NCBI RefSeq assembly: GCF_003075045.1
Contig: NZ_QCZD01000008.1
Coordinates: 1 to 64,000 of the forward strand
Direction of reading: 5' to 3'
DNA length: 64,000 nt
Origin: Maribacter litoralis
GTDB lineage: Bacteria > Bacteroidota > Bacteroidia > Flavobacteriales > Flavobacteriaceae
Part shown: positions 9,646 to 18,458 of the stretch, piece by piece
Layout: every line of letters begins with the position of its first letter
Numbering within the stretch: position 1 is the stretch's first letter
The notes under the pieces: generated by a model
Databases searched by the model: none
Seen by the model: only the letters and a program-made list of their open reading frames with translations
Told to the model about the DNA's origin: nothing
Translations under genes and position numbers: made by a program

Positions 9646-10335
9646 ATGATATTATTTCAGGATTTGGCTCAAGATACGAGCGAAGAATTATTGTCTGAAG
9701 AGAAAACTCTATCGGTTATAGATTTAATATTTAATGGAGGAACGGGAAGTGTAATAATTATTACCGTTCTCTTCATTATGTTAGGGGTGGCATTATATAT
9801 CTATTTTGAACGTTTACTTGCAGTTAATGCAGCTTCGAAAATAGATAAGAATTTCATGAATCAAATTCGTGATTATGTTACTTCAGGTAAGTTGGACGCA
9901 GCTAAAATTTTATGTGCACAGACAGATTCTCCTGTCGCTAGACTAACGGAAAAGGGTGTTTCTCGTATTGGTAAACCATTGGACGACATCAATACAGCTA
10001 TTGAAAATGCCGGTACCTTAGAGGTCTATAAATTAGAAAAGAATGTAAGTATACTTGCAACCGTAGCCGGTGCTGCTCCCATGATTGGCTTTTTGGGAAC
10101 CGTTATTGGTATGATTCTTGCTTTTCATGAAATGGCCAGTAGTGGTGGTCAGGCAGAGATGGGGTCATTGGCCTCTGGTATTTATACCGCGATGACAACT
10201 ACCGTAGCCGGATTAATTGTGGGGATTATAGCTTACGTCGGATATAACCATTTGGTAAATAGAACCGATAAAGTGGTTCATAAGATGGAGGCTAATGCCG
10301 TAGAATTTCTAGACTTATTAAACGAACCTCTTTAA
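9646..10335 (+). CDS. exbB: ExbB/TolQ/MotA family proton channel
   Basis: 229 aa. Part of the proton-motive-force motor that drives TonB-dependent outer membrane transport. There is one N-terminal membrane segment (about 33-56) and two later ones flanking the conserved region VAGAAPMIGFLGTVIGMI (about 139-156) and TAMTTTVAGLIVGIIAYV (about 180-197), the standard ExbB layout. An acidic N-terminal extension precedes the first helix. exbD follows after 10 bp and the TonB-like gene after that, so this is a motor operon. It could energise the SusC transporter encoded 4 kb downstream, although flavobacteria usually have several such motors. Confidence 0.92.
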   Translation: MILFQDLAQDTSEELLSEEKTLSVIDLIFNGGTGSVIIITVLFIMLGVALYIYFERLLAVNAASKIDKNFMNQIRDYVTSGKLDAAKILCAQTDSPVARLTEKGVSRIGKPLDDINTAIENAGTLEVYKLEKNVSILATVAGAAPMIGFLGTVIGMILAFHEMASSGGQAEMGSLASGIYTAMTTTVAGLIVGIIAYVGYNHLVNRTDKVVHKMEANAVEFLDLLNEPL

Positions 10336-10345
10336 TTTTTTTACT

Positions 10346-10732
10346 ATGAAATTAAAAGGAAGAAATAAAGTCAGTCCAGACTTTAGCATGTCGTCAATGA
10401 CAGATATTGTGTTTTTGTTGTTGGTGTTTTTCATGCTAACTGCAAATTCACCCAATGCTTTAGATCTATTGTTGCCAAAAGCAAAAGGGAAGTCTACAAA
10501 CACTCAGAACGTATCGGTTAGCATTGATAAGAATCTTCAGTATTTCGTTAATGATGAAAGAATTAATGGCGAGTATATTGAGATTGAGCTGAAAAAGGCA
10601 TTGGCTGGACAAGATAGCCCTACAATTATACTCAGAGCTGAAGAAAGCGTAGCAATTAAAGAAGCGGTAAATGTAATGGATATCGCTAATAGAAATAATT
10701 ACAAAGTTATTTTGGCGGTTCGCCCAAATTAA
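10346..10732 (+). CDS. exbD: ExbD/TolR family biopolymer transport protein
   Basis: 128 aa with a short cytoplasmic tail, one membrane helix (about 19-34) and a periplasmic domain. The helix begins MTDIVFLLLVFFML and carries Asp20, the conserved proton-relay residue of ExbD. It is the second subunit of the motor. Its stop codon abuts the ATG of the TonB-like gene directly, showing tight operon organisation. Confidence 0.93.
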   Translation: MKLKGRNKVSPDFSMSSMTDIVFLLLVFFMLTANSPNALDLLLPKAKGKSTNTQNVSVSIDKNLQYFVNDERINGEYIEIELKKALAGQDSPTIILRAEESVAIKEAVNVMDIANRNNYKVILAVRPN

Positions 10733-11671
10733 ATGGCATTTTTAGACACTAAACATAAAAAGAAGTCGCTGACACTTACTACGTTGTTGTTAAGTGCGCT
10801 TTTACTTGTTTTGTTTTATATAGGTCTAACATACATGGATCCACCAGAAGAGAACGGAATATCGGTCAATTTTGGAACTACTCAATTTGGAAGTGGTAGA
10901 ATACAGCCCAAAGAAAAAATACAATCAGAGCCTGTTGATACACCGCCAGTAGAGCCAACGCAACAAGAAGTAGCGGAGTCGATTGAAGAGCCGGTAAATG
11001 AAGTTGAGGAACCTGTAGCTGAGAAAGAAGCTCCGGCTGAAAAACTTTTAACGCAAGACAATGAAGAGGCTGTTAAAATAGAACAGGCAAAAGAAGCTAA
11101 GAGGAAGGCAGATGAAGCTGCAGCAAATGCGAAACGAAAAGCTGAGGCTGAAGAGAATAGGAAAAAAGCAGAAGCTGCTAAAATAGCCCAGCAAAAGAAA
11201 GAAGCAGACGAAAAAGCTCGTAAAGAACAAGAAGCGAAGAAAAAAGCTTTGGATGAAATGATGGGTGGTCTTAATAAATCTGATGGAACTGCCACCGGAA
11301 GTGAAGGTGATGATAATAGAGCCGGTGATAAAGGTCAACCAGATGGCGATCCATATGCTACTAGTTACTATGGAGGTCCAGGTAGCGGTAACGGAACTGG
11401 TGGTTATGGTCTAAATGGTAGGTCATTGGTCAACAAGGGTAAAGTTGCGCAAGAGTGCAACGAATCTGGCAGGGTAGTGGTAAAAATAGTTGTAGATCGC
11501 AACGGCAAGGTTATAAGTGCTCAACCAGGTGTAAAGGGTACTACGAATAATGATCCTTGTTTGTTAGAACCGGCTAGAAAAACCGCTTTTATGCACAAGT
11601 GGAATTTAGATAGTAATGCACCTAGTAAACAAACCGGTTTTGTAGTCGTTAATTTCAAGTTGGGAGAGTGA
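10733..11671 (+). CDS. TonB/TolA-like energy transducer
   Basis: 312 aa. One membrane helix near the N-terminus (about 14-32), then a Pro/Glu/Val-rich spacer (about 55-110). Next is a long Ala/Lys/Glu stretch (about 110-170) that looks like a TolA-type helix, then a Gly-rich linker (about 200-225) and a C-terminal domain (about 230-312) with the pattern GRVVVKIVVDRNGKV seen in TonB C-terminal domains. It would reach across the periplasm from ExbBD to outer membrane receptors. TonB is the better guess because of the C-terminal domain; a TolA role is possible given the helical rod. folC overlaps its stop by 4 bp. Confidence 0.85.
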   Translation: MAFLDTKHKKKSLTLTTLLLSALLLVLFYIGLTYMDPPEENGISVNFGTTQFGSGRIQPKEKIQSEPVDTPPVEPTQQEVAESIEEPVNEVEEPVAEKEAPAEKLLTQDNEEAVKIEQAKEAKRKADEAAANAKRKAEAEENRKKAEAAKIAQQKKEADEKARKEQEAKKKALDEMMGGLNKSDGTATGSEGDDNRAGDKGQPDGDPYATSYYGGPGSGNGTGGYGLNGRSLVNKGKVAQECNESGRVVVKIVVDRNGKVISAQPGVKGTTNNDPCLLEPARKTAFMHKWNLDSNAPSKQTGFVVVNFKLGE

Positions 11672-12879
11672 CCTATAAAGAAACTTTAGATTGGATGTTT
11701 GCCCAACTTCCAATGTATCAGAATAAAGGTAAAATAGCTTTTAATTCTAAACTAGATGGAATAACTTCATTTGCGAACCATTTAGGAAACCCACATCAAA
11801 ATTTTAAAAGTATACATGTAGCTGGCACCAATGGTAAAGGATCCAGTAGTCATTTGCTGGCATCGGTGCTTCAAGAAGCCGGTTATAAGGTAGGCTTGTA
11901 TACCTCACCTCATTTAAAGGATTTTAGAGAGCGAATTCGCATCAACGGTAAAAAAATATCCAAAAATTGGGTAGTTGCTTTTATTGAAAACAATCGCTCC
12001 TTTTTTGAAATGCATCAACTATCATTCTTTGAAATGACAGTAGGTATGGCATTTTCATATTTTGATAAAGAAAAGGTTGATATAGCCATAATAGAAGTGG
12101 GCTTGGGCGGTCGTTTAGATTCTACTAATATTATTGCGCCAGAAGTAAGCTTAATTACTAATATTGGTCTTGATCATACTGATATTTTAGGAGATACCAT
12201 TCCAAAGATAGCATGGGAAAAAGCGGGTATTATAAAACCCAATACACCGGTTGTAATTAGTGAGTTTAGTGAAGAAACGGCGCCGGTATTTAATGATGTG
12301 GCGGCAGAATTGAATTCCGAGATTATCTTTGCCGATAGAAAGAGTTATAAGGCCTATCAAATAGGTTTGCTAGGCTCTTATCAAAAAAGAAATATAAAAG
12401 GTGTTCTAGGTGTTTTGAATCTTCTAAAGTATTTTAAAATAGAGGAACAGCATAAAATTGACGGTTTTAAAAGGGTAGTGGAGAATACCGGATTAATGGG
12501 GCGTTGGCAAAAAATAGGGGAACAACCTATGATCATCTGTGATACTGCTCATAATAAAGACGGATTGTCGTATGTCTTAGAACAAGTAAAAGCACAAGAT
12601 TTTGAAATGCTGCATATAGTTTTGGGAGTGGTTAAGGATAAAGATATTTCTGAGATTTTACCTTTATTTCCAAAAAATGCAACTTATTATTTTTGCAAAC
12701 CAAAAATATTTAGGGGAATGGATGAAAATGTTTTGGCAAAGTTGTTTTATGACTTTAATTACAAGGGAAATGTTTATCAATCTGTAAATAAGGCATTTAA
12801 TGCGGCAAAAAAGCAGGCTAAAAATAATGATCTTATTTATGTTGGAGGAAGCAATTTTGTAGTTGCTGAAATTCTTTGA
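11668..12879 (+). CDS. folC: bifunctional folylpolyglutamate / dihydrofolate synthase
   Basis: 403 aa, normal length. It joins glutamate to dihydropteroate and extends folate polyglutamates. The Mur-ligase P-loop is GTNGKGSSS (53-61), and the second site around HAGTNGK/VGLGGRLDSTN (about 146-155) is intact. The start is GTG, overlapping the TGA of the upstream gene in a GTGA arrangement, which suggests translational coupling. Position at the end of a motor operon is a matter of gene order rather than function. Confidence 0.93.
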   Translation: MTYKETLDWMFAQLPMYQNKGKIAFNSKLDGITSFANHLGNPHQNFKSIHVAGTNGKGSSSHLLASVLQEAGYKVGLYTSPHLKDFRERIRINGKKISKNWVVAFIENNRSFFEMHQLSFFEMTVGMAFSYFDKEKVDIAIIEVGLGGRLDSTNIIAPEVSLITNIGLDHTDILGDTIPKIAWEKAGIIKPNTPVVISEFSEETAPVFNDVAAELNSEIIFADRKSYKAYQIGLLGSYQKRNIKGVLGVLNLLKYFKIEEQHKIDGFKRVVENTGLMGRWQKIGEQPMIICDTAHNKDGLSYVLEQVKAQDFEMLHIVLGVVKDKDISEILPLFPKNATYYFCKPKIFRGMDENVLAKLFYDFNYKGNVYQSVNKAFNAAKKQAKNNDLIYVGGSNFVVAEIL

Positions 12880-12897
12880 TTTTTTATTGATTTTTCT

Positions 12898-12927
12898 TTT
12901 GAGAATTGTAAAAGTATTATATATTTG
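12898..12927 (+). promoter_or_regulatory. promoter of tRNA-Val(TAC)
   Basis: TTTG at 12898-12901 (-33), an 18-base spacer and TATATTTG at 12920-12927 (-7) form a textbook Bacteroidota promoter. The tRNA begins 15 bases after the -7 box. Confidence 0.8.
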
Positions 12928-12941
12928 CACACCCTTAACAA

Positions 12942-13016
12942 GGGCTCTTAGCTCAGTTGGTTCAGAGCACCTGCCTTACAAGCAGGGGGTCACTGGTTCG
13001 AATCCAGTAGGGCCCA
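12942..13016 (+). tRNA. tRNA-Val (anticodon TAC)
   Basis: 75 nt cloverleaf. Acceptor GGGCTCT pairs with AGGGCCC (one G-T pair); the anticodon stem is CCTGC/GCAGG around CTTACAA, giving anticodon TAC; the T arm is ACTGG TTCGAAT CCAGT. CCA is not encoded. It marks the left side of the alginate locus. Confidence 0.95.
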
Positions 13017-13023
13017 CGAAATA

Positions 13024-13053
13024 AAAGGCTTTCATGAAAATGAAGGCCTTTTT
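13024..13053 (+). terminator. terminator of tRNA-Val(TAC)
   Basis: Twelve-base arms 13024-13035 and 13040-13051 (one G-T pair) around a gaaa loop, followed by T residues, 8 bases after the tRNA. Confidence 0.85.
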
Positions 13054-13514
13054 TCATTTTTAAATACTTCATTTATATTTCATTTATTCCTGTTGAAATA
13101 TTAAATATTACCAATATCATAATTTCAAAATTCTTGGTATAAACACCACCATTAATTCAGTATTAAATGTTCTTGCTCAAATGCGTTAAAAGATTCGATT
13201 TCTAAACGTGTAACTGTGCTTTTTAATTTCGTTGTGTTTTATTAACGTCAATATTCTCCTCCAATAATGTTAAATTTTTAATATTTAGAATTTTTCTATT
13301 TGTAAGCTGCAATTGAAAAATTAAAAAGGTTGTTAAAAAGTTTAGTTCATGTCTGTAATGCCTATAAATACTGTAGTTATAGGCTAAATATCAATTTGAT
13401 AATTATCACCCTTTATTTTATTAATTCTATAATTTATTAATGGAAATTACTTCTTACCGATAAAAAAATAGCCTAGAAATTTTCAAAGTAATTTTTTTTA
13501 ACAAGATAATAACA
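13054..13514. other. AT-rich spacer before the alginate locus
   Basis: About 460 bases with no convincing coding frame, RNA gene or repeat. It is noticeably richer in A and T than the flanking genes and forms the left boundary of the alginate locus. Confidence 0.5.
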
Positions 13515-13522
13515 TATATTTG
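13515..13522 (+). promoter_or_regulatory. -7 promoter element of the alginate locus
   Basis: TATATTTG fits the Bacteroidota -7 consensus exactly. The last bases overlap the first of the three tandem operator-like repeats, so a bound protein would cover the start point near 13529. No clear -33 TTTG is seen. It lies 354 bases before the susC ATG. Confidence 0.6.
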
Positions 13523-13557
13523 GTAAACCAGTTTGACGAACCAATTTGGTAAACCAA
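13519..13557 (+). repeat. three tandem 13-bp operator-like repeats
   Basis: Repeats at 13519-13531 (TTTGGTAAACCAG), 13532-13544 (TTTGACGAACCAA) and 13545-13557 (TTTGGTAAACCAA). The first and third contain the near-palindrome TTGGT-AA-ACCA, resembling known operators of FadR-subfamily GntR regulators such as PdhR and LldR (TTGGTnnnACCAA). A regulator of exactly that subfamily is encoded in this locus at 22470. Overlap with the -7 box suggests repression relieved by an alginate product. This link is inference. Confidence 0.7.
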
Positions 13558-13628
13558 TTAAATTATTTGATGAAAACTATATTATTAATTAATAAAAAAA
13601 TGAAATGACACCTTAGAAGAAAGTATAA

Positions 13629-13660
13629 AAAAAAGGACGGGTGCTAGCCCATCCTTTTTG
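13629..13660 (+). terminator. terminator-like hairpin in the susC leader
   Basis: Arms aaaaagga (to 13638) and tcctttttg (from 13652) with an inner GGG/CCC pairing across one mismatch and a TGCTAG loop, ending in five T residues. It stands about 100 bases after the predicted start point and 216 before susC. It could be an attenuator or end a short leader RNA. Confidence 0.6.
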
Positions 13661-13795
13661 TAAAAAAGAATTACTTCAAATTGAAAGGGAAGTAACAAAC
13701 ATGTAAGTATTGCTATTTACACATTTAATACAAAAATAAGAATTATCCTTGATTCTTATGTAAAATGTGTGTTATAGTAAATTAACAATTATGAT

Positions 13796-13812
13796 GTAGA
13801 ATTTAATTCTAC
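13796..13812. promoter_or_regulatory. 17-bp palindrome upstream of susC
   Basis: GTAGAATTTAATTCTAC is a perfect palindrome about a central T. It lies 64 bases before the susC start, within the distal leader, and could be a protein-binding site for a second promoter. Confidence 0.35.
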
Positions 13813-13875
13813 GTTTTAAGTAGATCAAAAAGAAGGCGGAGGCCAATTCAAAAGAACTAACTTAATATAACACAA

Positions 13876-16800
13876 ATGAAATTTAAACTAAAATTTTTTA
13901 TGGTTGCAATGTTGCTGGTCAACATTCAATTATTTGCACAAGACTCCTATGATTTATCGGGTACTGTGACAGATGCAAACAATGTGCCTATACCAGGTGC
14001 TAATATTATTGTTGCGAAAAGTACCAGAGGTACGCAAAGTGATTTTGACGGTAATTTTACTATTAAGGTAGCAAGTGGTGATTTACTGCAAATTTCTTAT
14101 ATAGGATATGCTACACAGACGGTAGCTATTATTGATCAAAAAACGATAAATGTTACTTTAAATGAAGACGCCAGTCAATTAGATGAGGTTGTAGTAGTAG
14201 GTTATGGTACGCAAAAGAAATCTACTTTAACGGGTTCAATATCTAAGGTGACTAATGAAACTTTAGATCAAATTGCAGTGTCAAGGGTAGATGATGCATT
14301 AATTGGTCAAGTGTCTGGTGTAAATATTCAAGCAACAAATGCTGAAGCTGGTGGTGCTCCAACTATTACTATTAGAGGTGTGGGATCTGTAACGGCAGAT
14401 TCTGGTCCTGCTTTAGTGGTTGATGGTATTGTAGTGAGCTCAGAGTTTCTCGCTAACATAGACATGAACGATGTGGAATCTTTTGAAGTATTGAAAGATG
14501 CCGCTTCTGCTGCAATTTATGGTAGTGAAGGTTCTAATGGTGTAATCTTGATTACAACCAAGAGTGGTAAGGCTGGAAAAACAAAGTTTAGTTATCAGAC
14601 CTATACAGGTTTTAAAGATGCACATGGAAGCGATGATTATAGAAAGAGCGTTGCAGAATGGGCTAAAATAGAGCAGGCTGCGACTGGAACCTTGTCCGGT
14701 GAAACTTTATACGCCCAATTGTTAGTTGCAACTACTGGTGTTGATAGAGATTGGCAAGATGTATTTTTTGATGGTGGTACTGTAACCAGTCACTCTTTTT
14801 CAGCGCGTGGAGGTACGGAAGATACAAAGTTCAGTGCGTCACTAAGGGCCTTACACGATGAAGGTGTGGTTATTACGGATGATTATAAGTTATATACTGG
14901 AAACATTAAGTTAGATACTAAGTTAGGTGATAAGGTAAAGTTTGGATTAAGAGCTTCTCCTTCATATACTTCACAGAGAAGATTGCCAACATCAATTCAT
15001 AACCCAACTAGACAATCACCTTGGCTTCCTATTTATCATACAGAAGAAACACTTCAGTTTATAGATAGAGATGTTTACCCTAATGTTGGGGTTGGTGATT
15101 ATTTTTATGAAAACCATCTGGTTAATTTGGATTTGGATAATGATGGTAATACCGAAAGACCACGTACTTCCGGTGATTCAAATCCCTATGCCCAATATGT
15201 GGAAAGAGAGCACTATGAGTATAATACTAAATTATTTGGTTCTACATATGTAAGCTATGAGATCTTGGATGGTTTAACTGCCAAAACATCTTTAGGGGTT
15301 ACCTTGGAGAATAGAAAACGTACAAGATATGATGGGACATTACATCATGCTTCAGGTAATAGTAGGGCAGCTTACTATTTGGCCAATAGATCAAGAACTA
15401 GATTAATTAATGATAATACATTAAATTATTCTACCAATTTTGGAGGAGACCACGATTTGAATTTGCTGGCTGGTATGACCATTCAACAAAGAAAGTCAGA
15501 AGAAAGTATAATGACTGGAGGTGGTTTTTCAAATGATTTATTAAAAAATTTCCAAGGAGCAACCTTAATTGATAATCCTACAGAAATAAATACCGAACTT
15601 AAGAAAGTAGGTTATTTTGCTAGAGTTAATTATGCATATAAAGATAAGTATTTAGTCAATGCGTCTTTTAGACGAGATGGTAGTTCTGTATTTGGTGTAG
15701 ACTCTAAATATGGTAACTTCCCCGCTGTTTCATTGGGGTGGAATGTTGCCAAAGAAAACTTCTTATTGAATAGTGATGTGGTAAATAATTTGAAGTTTAG
15801 AGCTAGTTATGGTTTAACAGGTGCTGAAAATTTCAATGTAGGTGATGATAACGTAAATCTTTACCCTTATTTAGCACTACTTCAAAACTCTAACGCAATT
15901 ACAGATGGTAGTATCACGCCTGGTGTGTCTCCAAGAAATATTGCTAATGCATTATTACAGTGGGAGGCTTCTGAAGAATTGACTTTTGGTGTTGATTTCG
16001 GATTTTTAAATAATAGAATATCAGGTTCTGTAGATTATTATAAGAGAACAAGTGATGAATTGTTATTGGAAAACCCCGTGTCATATATCACAGGTTTTAC
16101 AAGTGGTATAGTAAATTTAGGAGAAGTTGAAAATAAAGGTGTGGAAGTTGAGTTGAGAACCAAGAATATCGTGGGGGAGAAATTTAGATGGAACTCTACG
16201 CTGATTGCTTCAACTAATCAGAACGAATTGTTGAGTTTTGGAGATTCTAACAACGCTTTAATAGAAGATGATTATGGTAGAAACTCTCAATGGATAAATA
16301 GAATTGGTGAGCCTATATCATCTTTTTGGGGGTATGTTGTTGATACGGATTTATATGATGACACACAATTTAGAACTACCTATGTAGATAATCCTTGGAA
16401 TAGAATTAACGGTCAGGCCGATGATACGATTGTTAAAGATTTAAATGGTGACGGTATCATTACGGAAGAAGATAAAACCATTTTAGGTGATCCATACCCA
16501 GATTTAGTATACAGTTTTACTAATGAGTTTCAGATGGGCAATTTTGACTTCTCATTTATGGTGCAAGGTAGTTTAGGTGCACAGGTAAACAATATAGGTG
16601 ATCAGTATTTTTACAATTGGTTTGGAAATAGGACTCGTAGTGGAGGAGAGGCACAAGCAGTTGCTGACGGTCTAGTGCCACATACATCTTTTATTCAAGA
16701 AAAAGTATTGACAAGTGAAGTAATTGCGAATGCAGACTATTTCTCTTTAAGAAATATAAATCTTGGATATAATTTTCCTGATGATGTAACATCTAAAATT

Positions 16801-16980
16801 GGCATTGGTGGTTTAAGGGTTTATGCAACTGCTCAGAACTTACTATACATCACCGCCGATGATTATCATGGTTTTAATCCAGAACATGTAGATGGTTCTA
16901 ACCCAAGGGCTTACGGTTCTCAAAGAGCTGGTACGCCAATATTTAGAACATTGACATTGGGTCTTAACATTGATTTTTAA
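13876..16980 (+). CDS. susC: SusC-family TonB-dependent outer membrane transporter
   Basis: 1034 aa. It imports oligosaccharides across the outer membrane using TonB energy. The signal peptide ends near FAQ (residue 21). A carboxypeptidase-regulatory-like domain follows (about 25-110), then the TonB-box region DEVVVVGYGTQKK (about 104-116), the plug domain (about 115-230) and the beta barrel to a C-terminal aromatic residue (LNIDF). This N-terminal extension is characteristic of SusC proteins. susD, a PKD lipoprotein and two alginate lyases follow on the same strand, so alginate oligomers are the likely cargo. Expression should depend on the repeats and hairpin upstream. Confidence 0.95.
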   Translation: MKFKLKFFMVAMLLVNIQLFAQDSYDLSGTVTDANNVPIPGANIIVAKSTRGTQSDFDGNFTIKVASGDLLQISYIGYATQTVAIIDQKTINVTLNEDASQLDEVVVVGYGTQKKSTLTGSISKVTNETLDQIAVSRVDDALIGQVSGVNIQATNAEAGGAPTITIRGVGSVTADSGPALVVDGIVVSSEFLANIDMNDVESFEVLKDAASAAIYGSEGSNGVILITTKSGKAGKTKFSYQTYTGFKDAHGSDDYRKSVAEWAKIEQAATGTLSGETLYAQLLVATTGVDRDWQDVFFDGGTVTSHSFSARGGTEDTKFSASLRALHDEGVVITDDYKLYTGNIKLDTKLGDKVKFGLRASPSYTSQRRLPTSIHNPTRQSPWLPIYHTEETLQFIDRDVYPNVGVGDYFYENHLVNLDLDNDGNTERPRTSGDSNPYAQYVEREHYEYNTKLFGSTYVSYEILDGLTAKTSLGVTLENRKRTRYDGTLHHASGNSRAAYYLANRSRTRLINDNTLNYSTNFGGDHDLNLLAGMTIQQRKSEESIMTGGGFSNDLLKNFQGATLIDNPTEINTELKKVGYFARVNYAYKDKYLVNASFRRDGSSVFGVDSKYGNFPAVSLGWNVAKENFLLNSDVVNNLKFRASYGLTGAENFNVGDDNVNLYPYLALLQNSNAITDGSITPGVSPRNIANALLQWEASEELTFGVDFGFLNNRISGSVDYYKRTSDELLLENPVSYITGFTSGIVNLGEVENKGVEVELRTKNIVGEKFRWNSTLIASTNQNELLSFGDSNNALIEDDYGRNSQWINRIGEPISSFWGYVVDTDLYDDTQFRTTYVDNPWNRINGQADDTIVKDLNGDGIITEEDKTILGDPYPDLVYSFTNEFQMGNFDFSFMVQGSLGAQVNNIGDQYFYNWFGNRTRSGGEAQAVADGLVPHTSFIQEKVLTSEVIANADYFSLRNINLGYNFPDDVTSKIGIGGLRVYATAQNLLYITADDYHGFNPEHVDGSNPRAYGSQRAGTPIFRTLTLGLNIDF

Positions 16981-16999
16981 TTTATAAAAGATACTTATT

Positions 17000-18448
17000 A
17001 TGAAACATATAAAATATATAGTCTTTATGATCACAGGTGTGATATTCCATTCCTGTAGTGATGATTTTTTAAACCCATTGCCAGAGACGGCGGTTGCGGT
17101 TGAGTCATTCTTTCAATCAGATGCAGATGTTTTAGCCGGTGTAATTGGCATTTATGATGCATTACAAGGTGTAAATGAAAATACGACCACTAATATAGGT
17201 GATGCCAATAGAGGGGTTCAGTTTGAACATTTATTAACAGAACATAGAACTGATAACACACGAAACGCAACTCTCGAAGGGTCTAAATCAGATTTTCATA
17301 GATATGTTGTAAATGCTAATAACGTAGAATCTGAAGATTACTATCAGTCAATGTATGAGGTTGTTTTTAGAGCTAATAATATCTTAAGCTTTATTGAGGT
17401 AGCCGATTTGGAGAATCAAGCAAAGTATGCAGCTGAAGCAAAATTTTTAAGGGCATATGCCTATTTTAATTTGGTTAGATTGTATAGTGACGTTCCTTTG
17501 GTGACCGAAGTAGTTGGTCCTACAGATAACGAAGCTTTATTTACAAGAATTCCTGAGGCGCAGATATATGCTCAAATTGTTGCAGATTTACAGGAGGCGG
17601 TAGATGTTTTGGATAATTCTTCTAAAGCAAGAGCATCTAAGGCAGCGGCGCAAGGTATTTTGGCTAAAGTTTACATGACCCAGCCAAACAAAAATTATTC
17701 AGGTGCTGAACAACTATGTGAAGCAATTATCAACAGTGGTGACTATTCTTTGGAAAGCAATTATTCGGATGTATTCTATAGTGAACTGAACGATGAAATT
17801 ATTTTTGCTATTCAATATGTGGCTGGTAACAGTGCAGAGAGTCAAAGCTTTTCTTCAGAATTTACGTCTACTTTTCGTCAAGGAAGAGAAGATGGTCAAA
17901 ACATAGTTAATGATAATTTAGTTGCTGATTTTGTTGCTTACGGAGGAGATAGAACAGAAGTATCTTATGTTACTTTTAACACTACTTCTGAAGTTGCGAA
18001 ATTTTTACCTGAAGGCTCTGATTTAAGTGTTACTCCACCAGATTATGGTTTGAGTGCTAGAGATGCCGGAAATGATTATATAGCTTTAAGATATGCTGAT
18101 GTATTGTTAATGCATGTAGAAGCGGCAATTGGAGATGGTACCAGTACTACTGACATAGGAGCGTTGGAATCTTTTCAAAAGATCAAGGATAGAGCTTTTC
18201 CAGATACTGCTCCTAACACCGTTTCAAGTGTATCAAAAACAGAATTATTACGAGAAAGACGTGTTGAGTTAGCATTTGAAAATCAACGTTGGTTCGATTT
18301 ACTTAGGTTTGGTGTAGCCGATCAAGTATTGAGTGCACATGCCGAAGAAATGGGGTATGTTTTTACCTCTAGAGCCTTATTACTACCAATTCCAGCTAGG
18401 GAAATAAATATTAGCGGTGGTTTATTAACACAAAATCCAGGATATTAA
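17000..18448 (+). CDS. susD: SusD/RagB-family glycan-binding lipoprotein
   Basis: 482 aa. Signal peptide with lipobox FHSCSDD (Cys19). It acts as the lid of the SusC transporter on the cell surface and binds the oligosaccharide. Family marks include the N-terminal DDFLNPLPETAV stretch, the TPR-like helices with AEAKFLRAYAYFNLVRLYSDVP (about 140-161) and the C-terminal RRVELAFENQRWFDLLRFG. It starts 19 bp after susC and is certainly co-transcribed. Substrate assignment to alginate comes from the neighbouring PL7 genes. Confidence 0.95.
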   Translation: MKHIKYIVFMITGVIFHSCSDDFLNPLPETAVAVESFFQSDADVLAGVIGIYDALQGVNENTTTNIGDANRGVQFEHLLTEHRTDNTRNATLEGSKSDFHRYVVNANNVESEDYYQSMYEVVFRANNILSFIEVADLENQAKYAAEAKFLRAYAYFNLVRLYSDVPLVTEVVGPTDNEALFTRIPEAQIYAQIVADLQEAVDVLDNSSKARASKAAAQGILAKVYMTQPNKNYSGAEQLCEAIINSGDYSLESNYSDVFYSELNDEIIFAIQYVAGNSAESQSFSSEFTSTFRQGREDGQNIVNDNLVADFVAYGGDRTEVSYVTFNTTSEVAKFLPEGSDLSVTPPDYGLSARDAGNDYIALRYADVLLMHVEAAIGDGTSTTDIGALESFQKIKDRAFPDTAPNTVSSVSKTELLRERRVELAFENQRWFDLLRFGVADQVLSAHAEEMGYVFTSRALLLPIPAREINISGGLLTQNPGY

Positions 18449-18458
18449 TATAAAAACT

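Noticed and set aside
10882-11338. Two long minus-strand frames opposite the TonB-like gene
   Set aside because: They mirror the repetitive Ala/Lys/Glu and Pro/Glu coding sequence and have biased composition (Ser/Ala- or Phe-rich). They are shadows.
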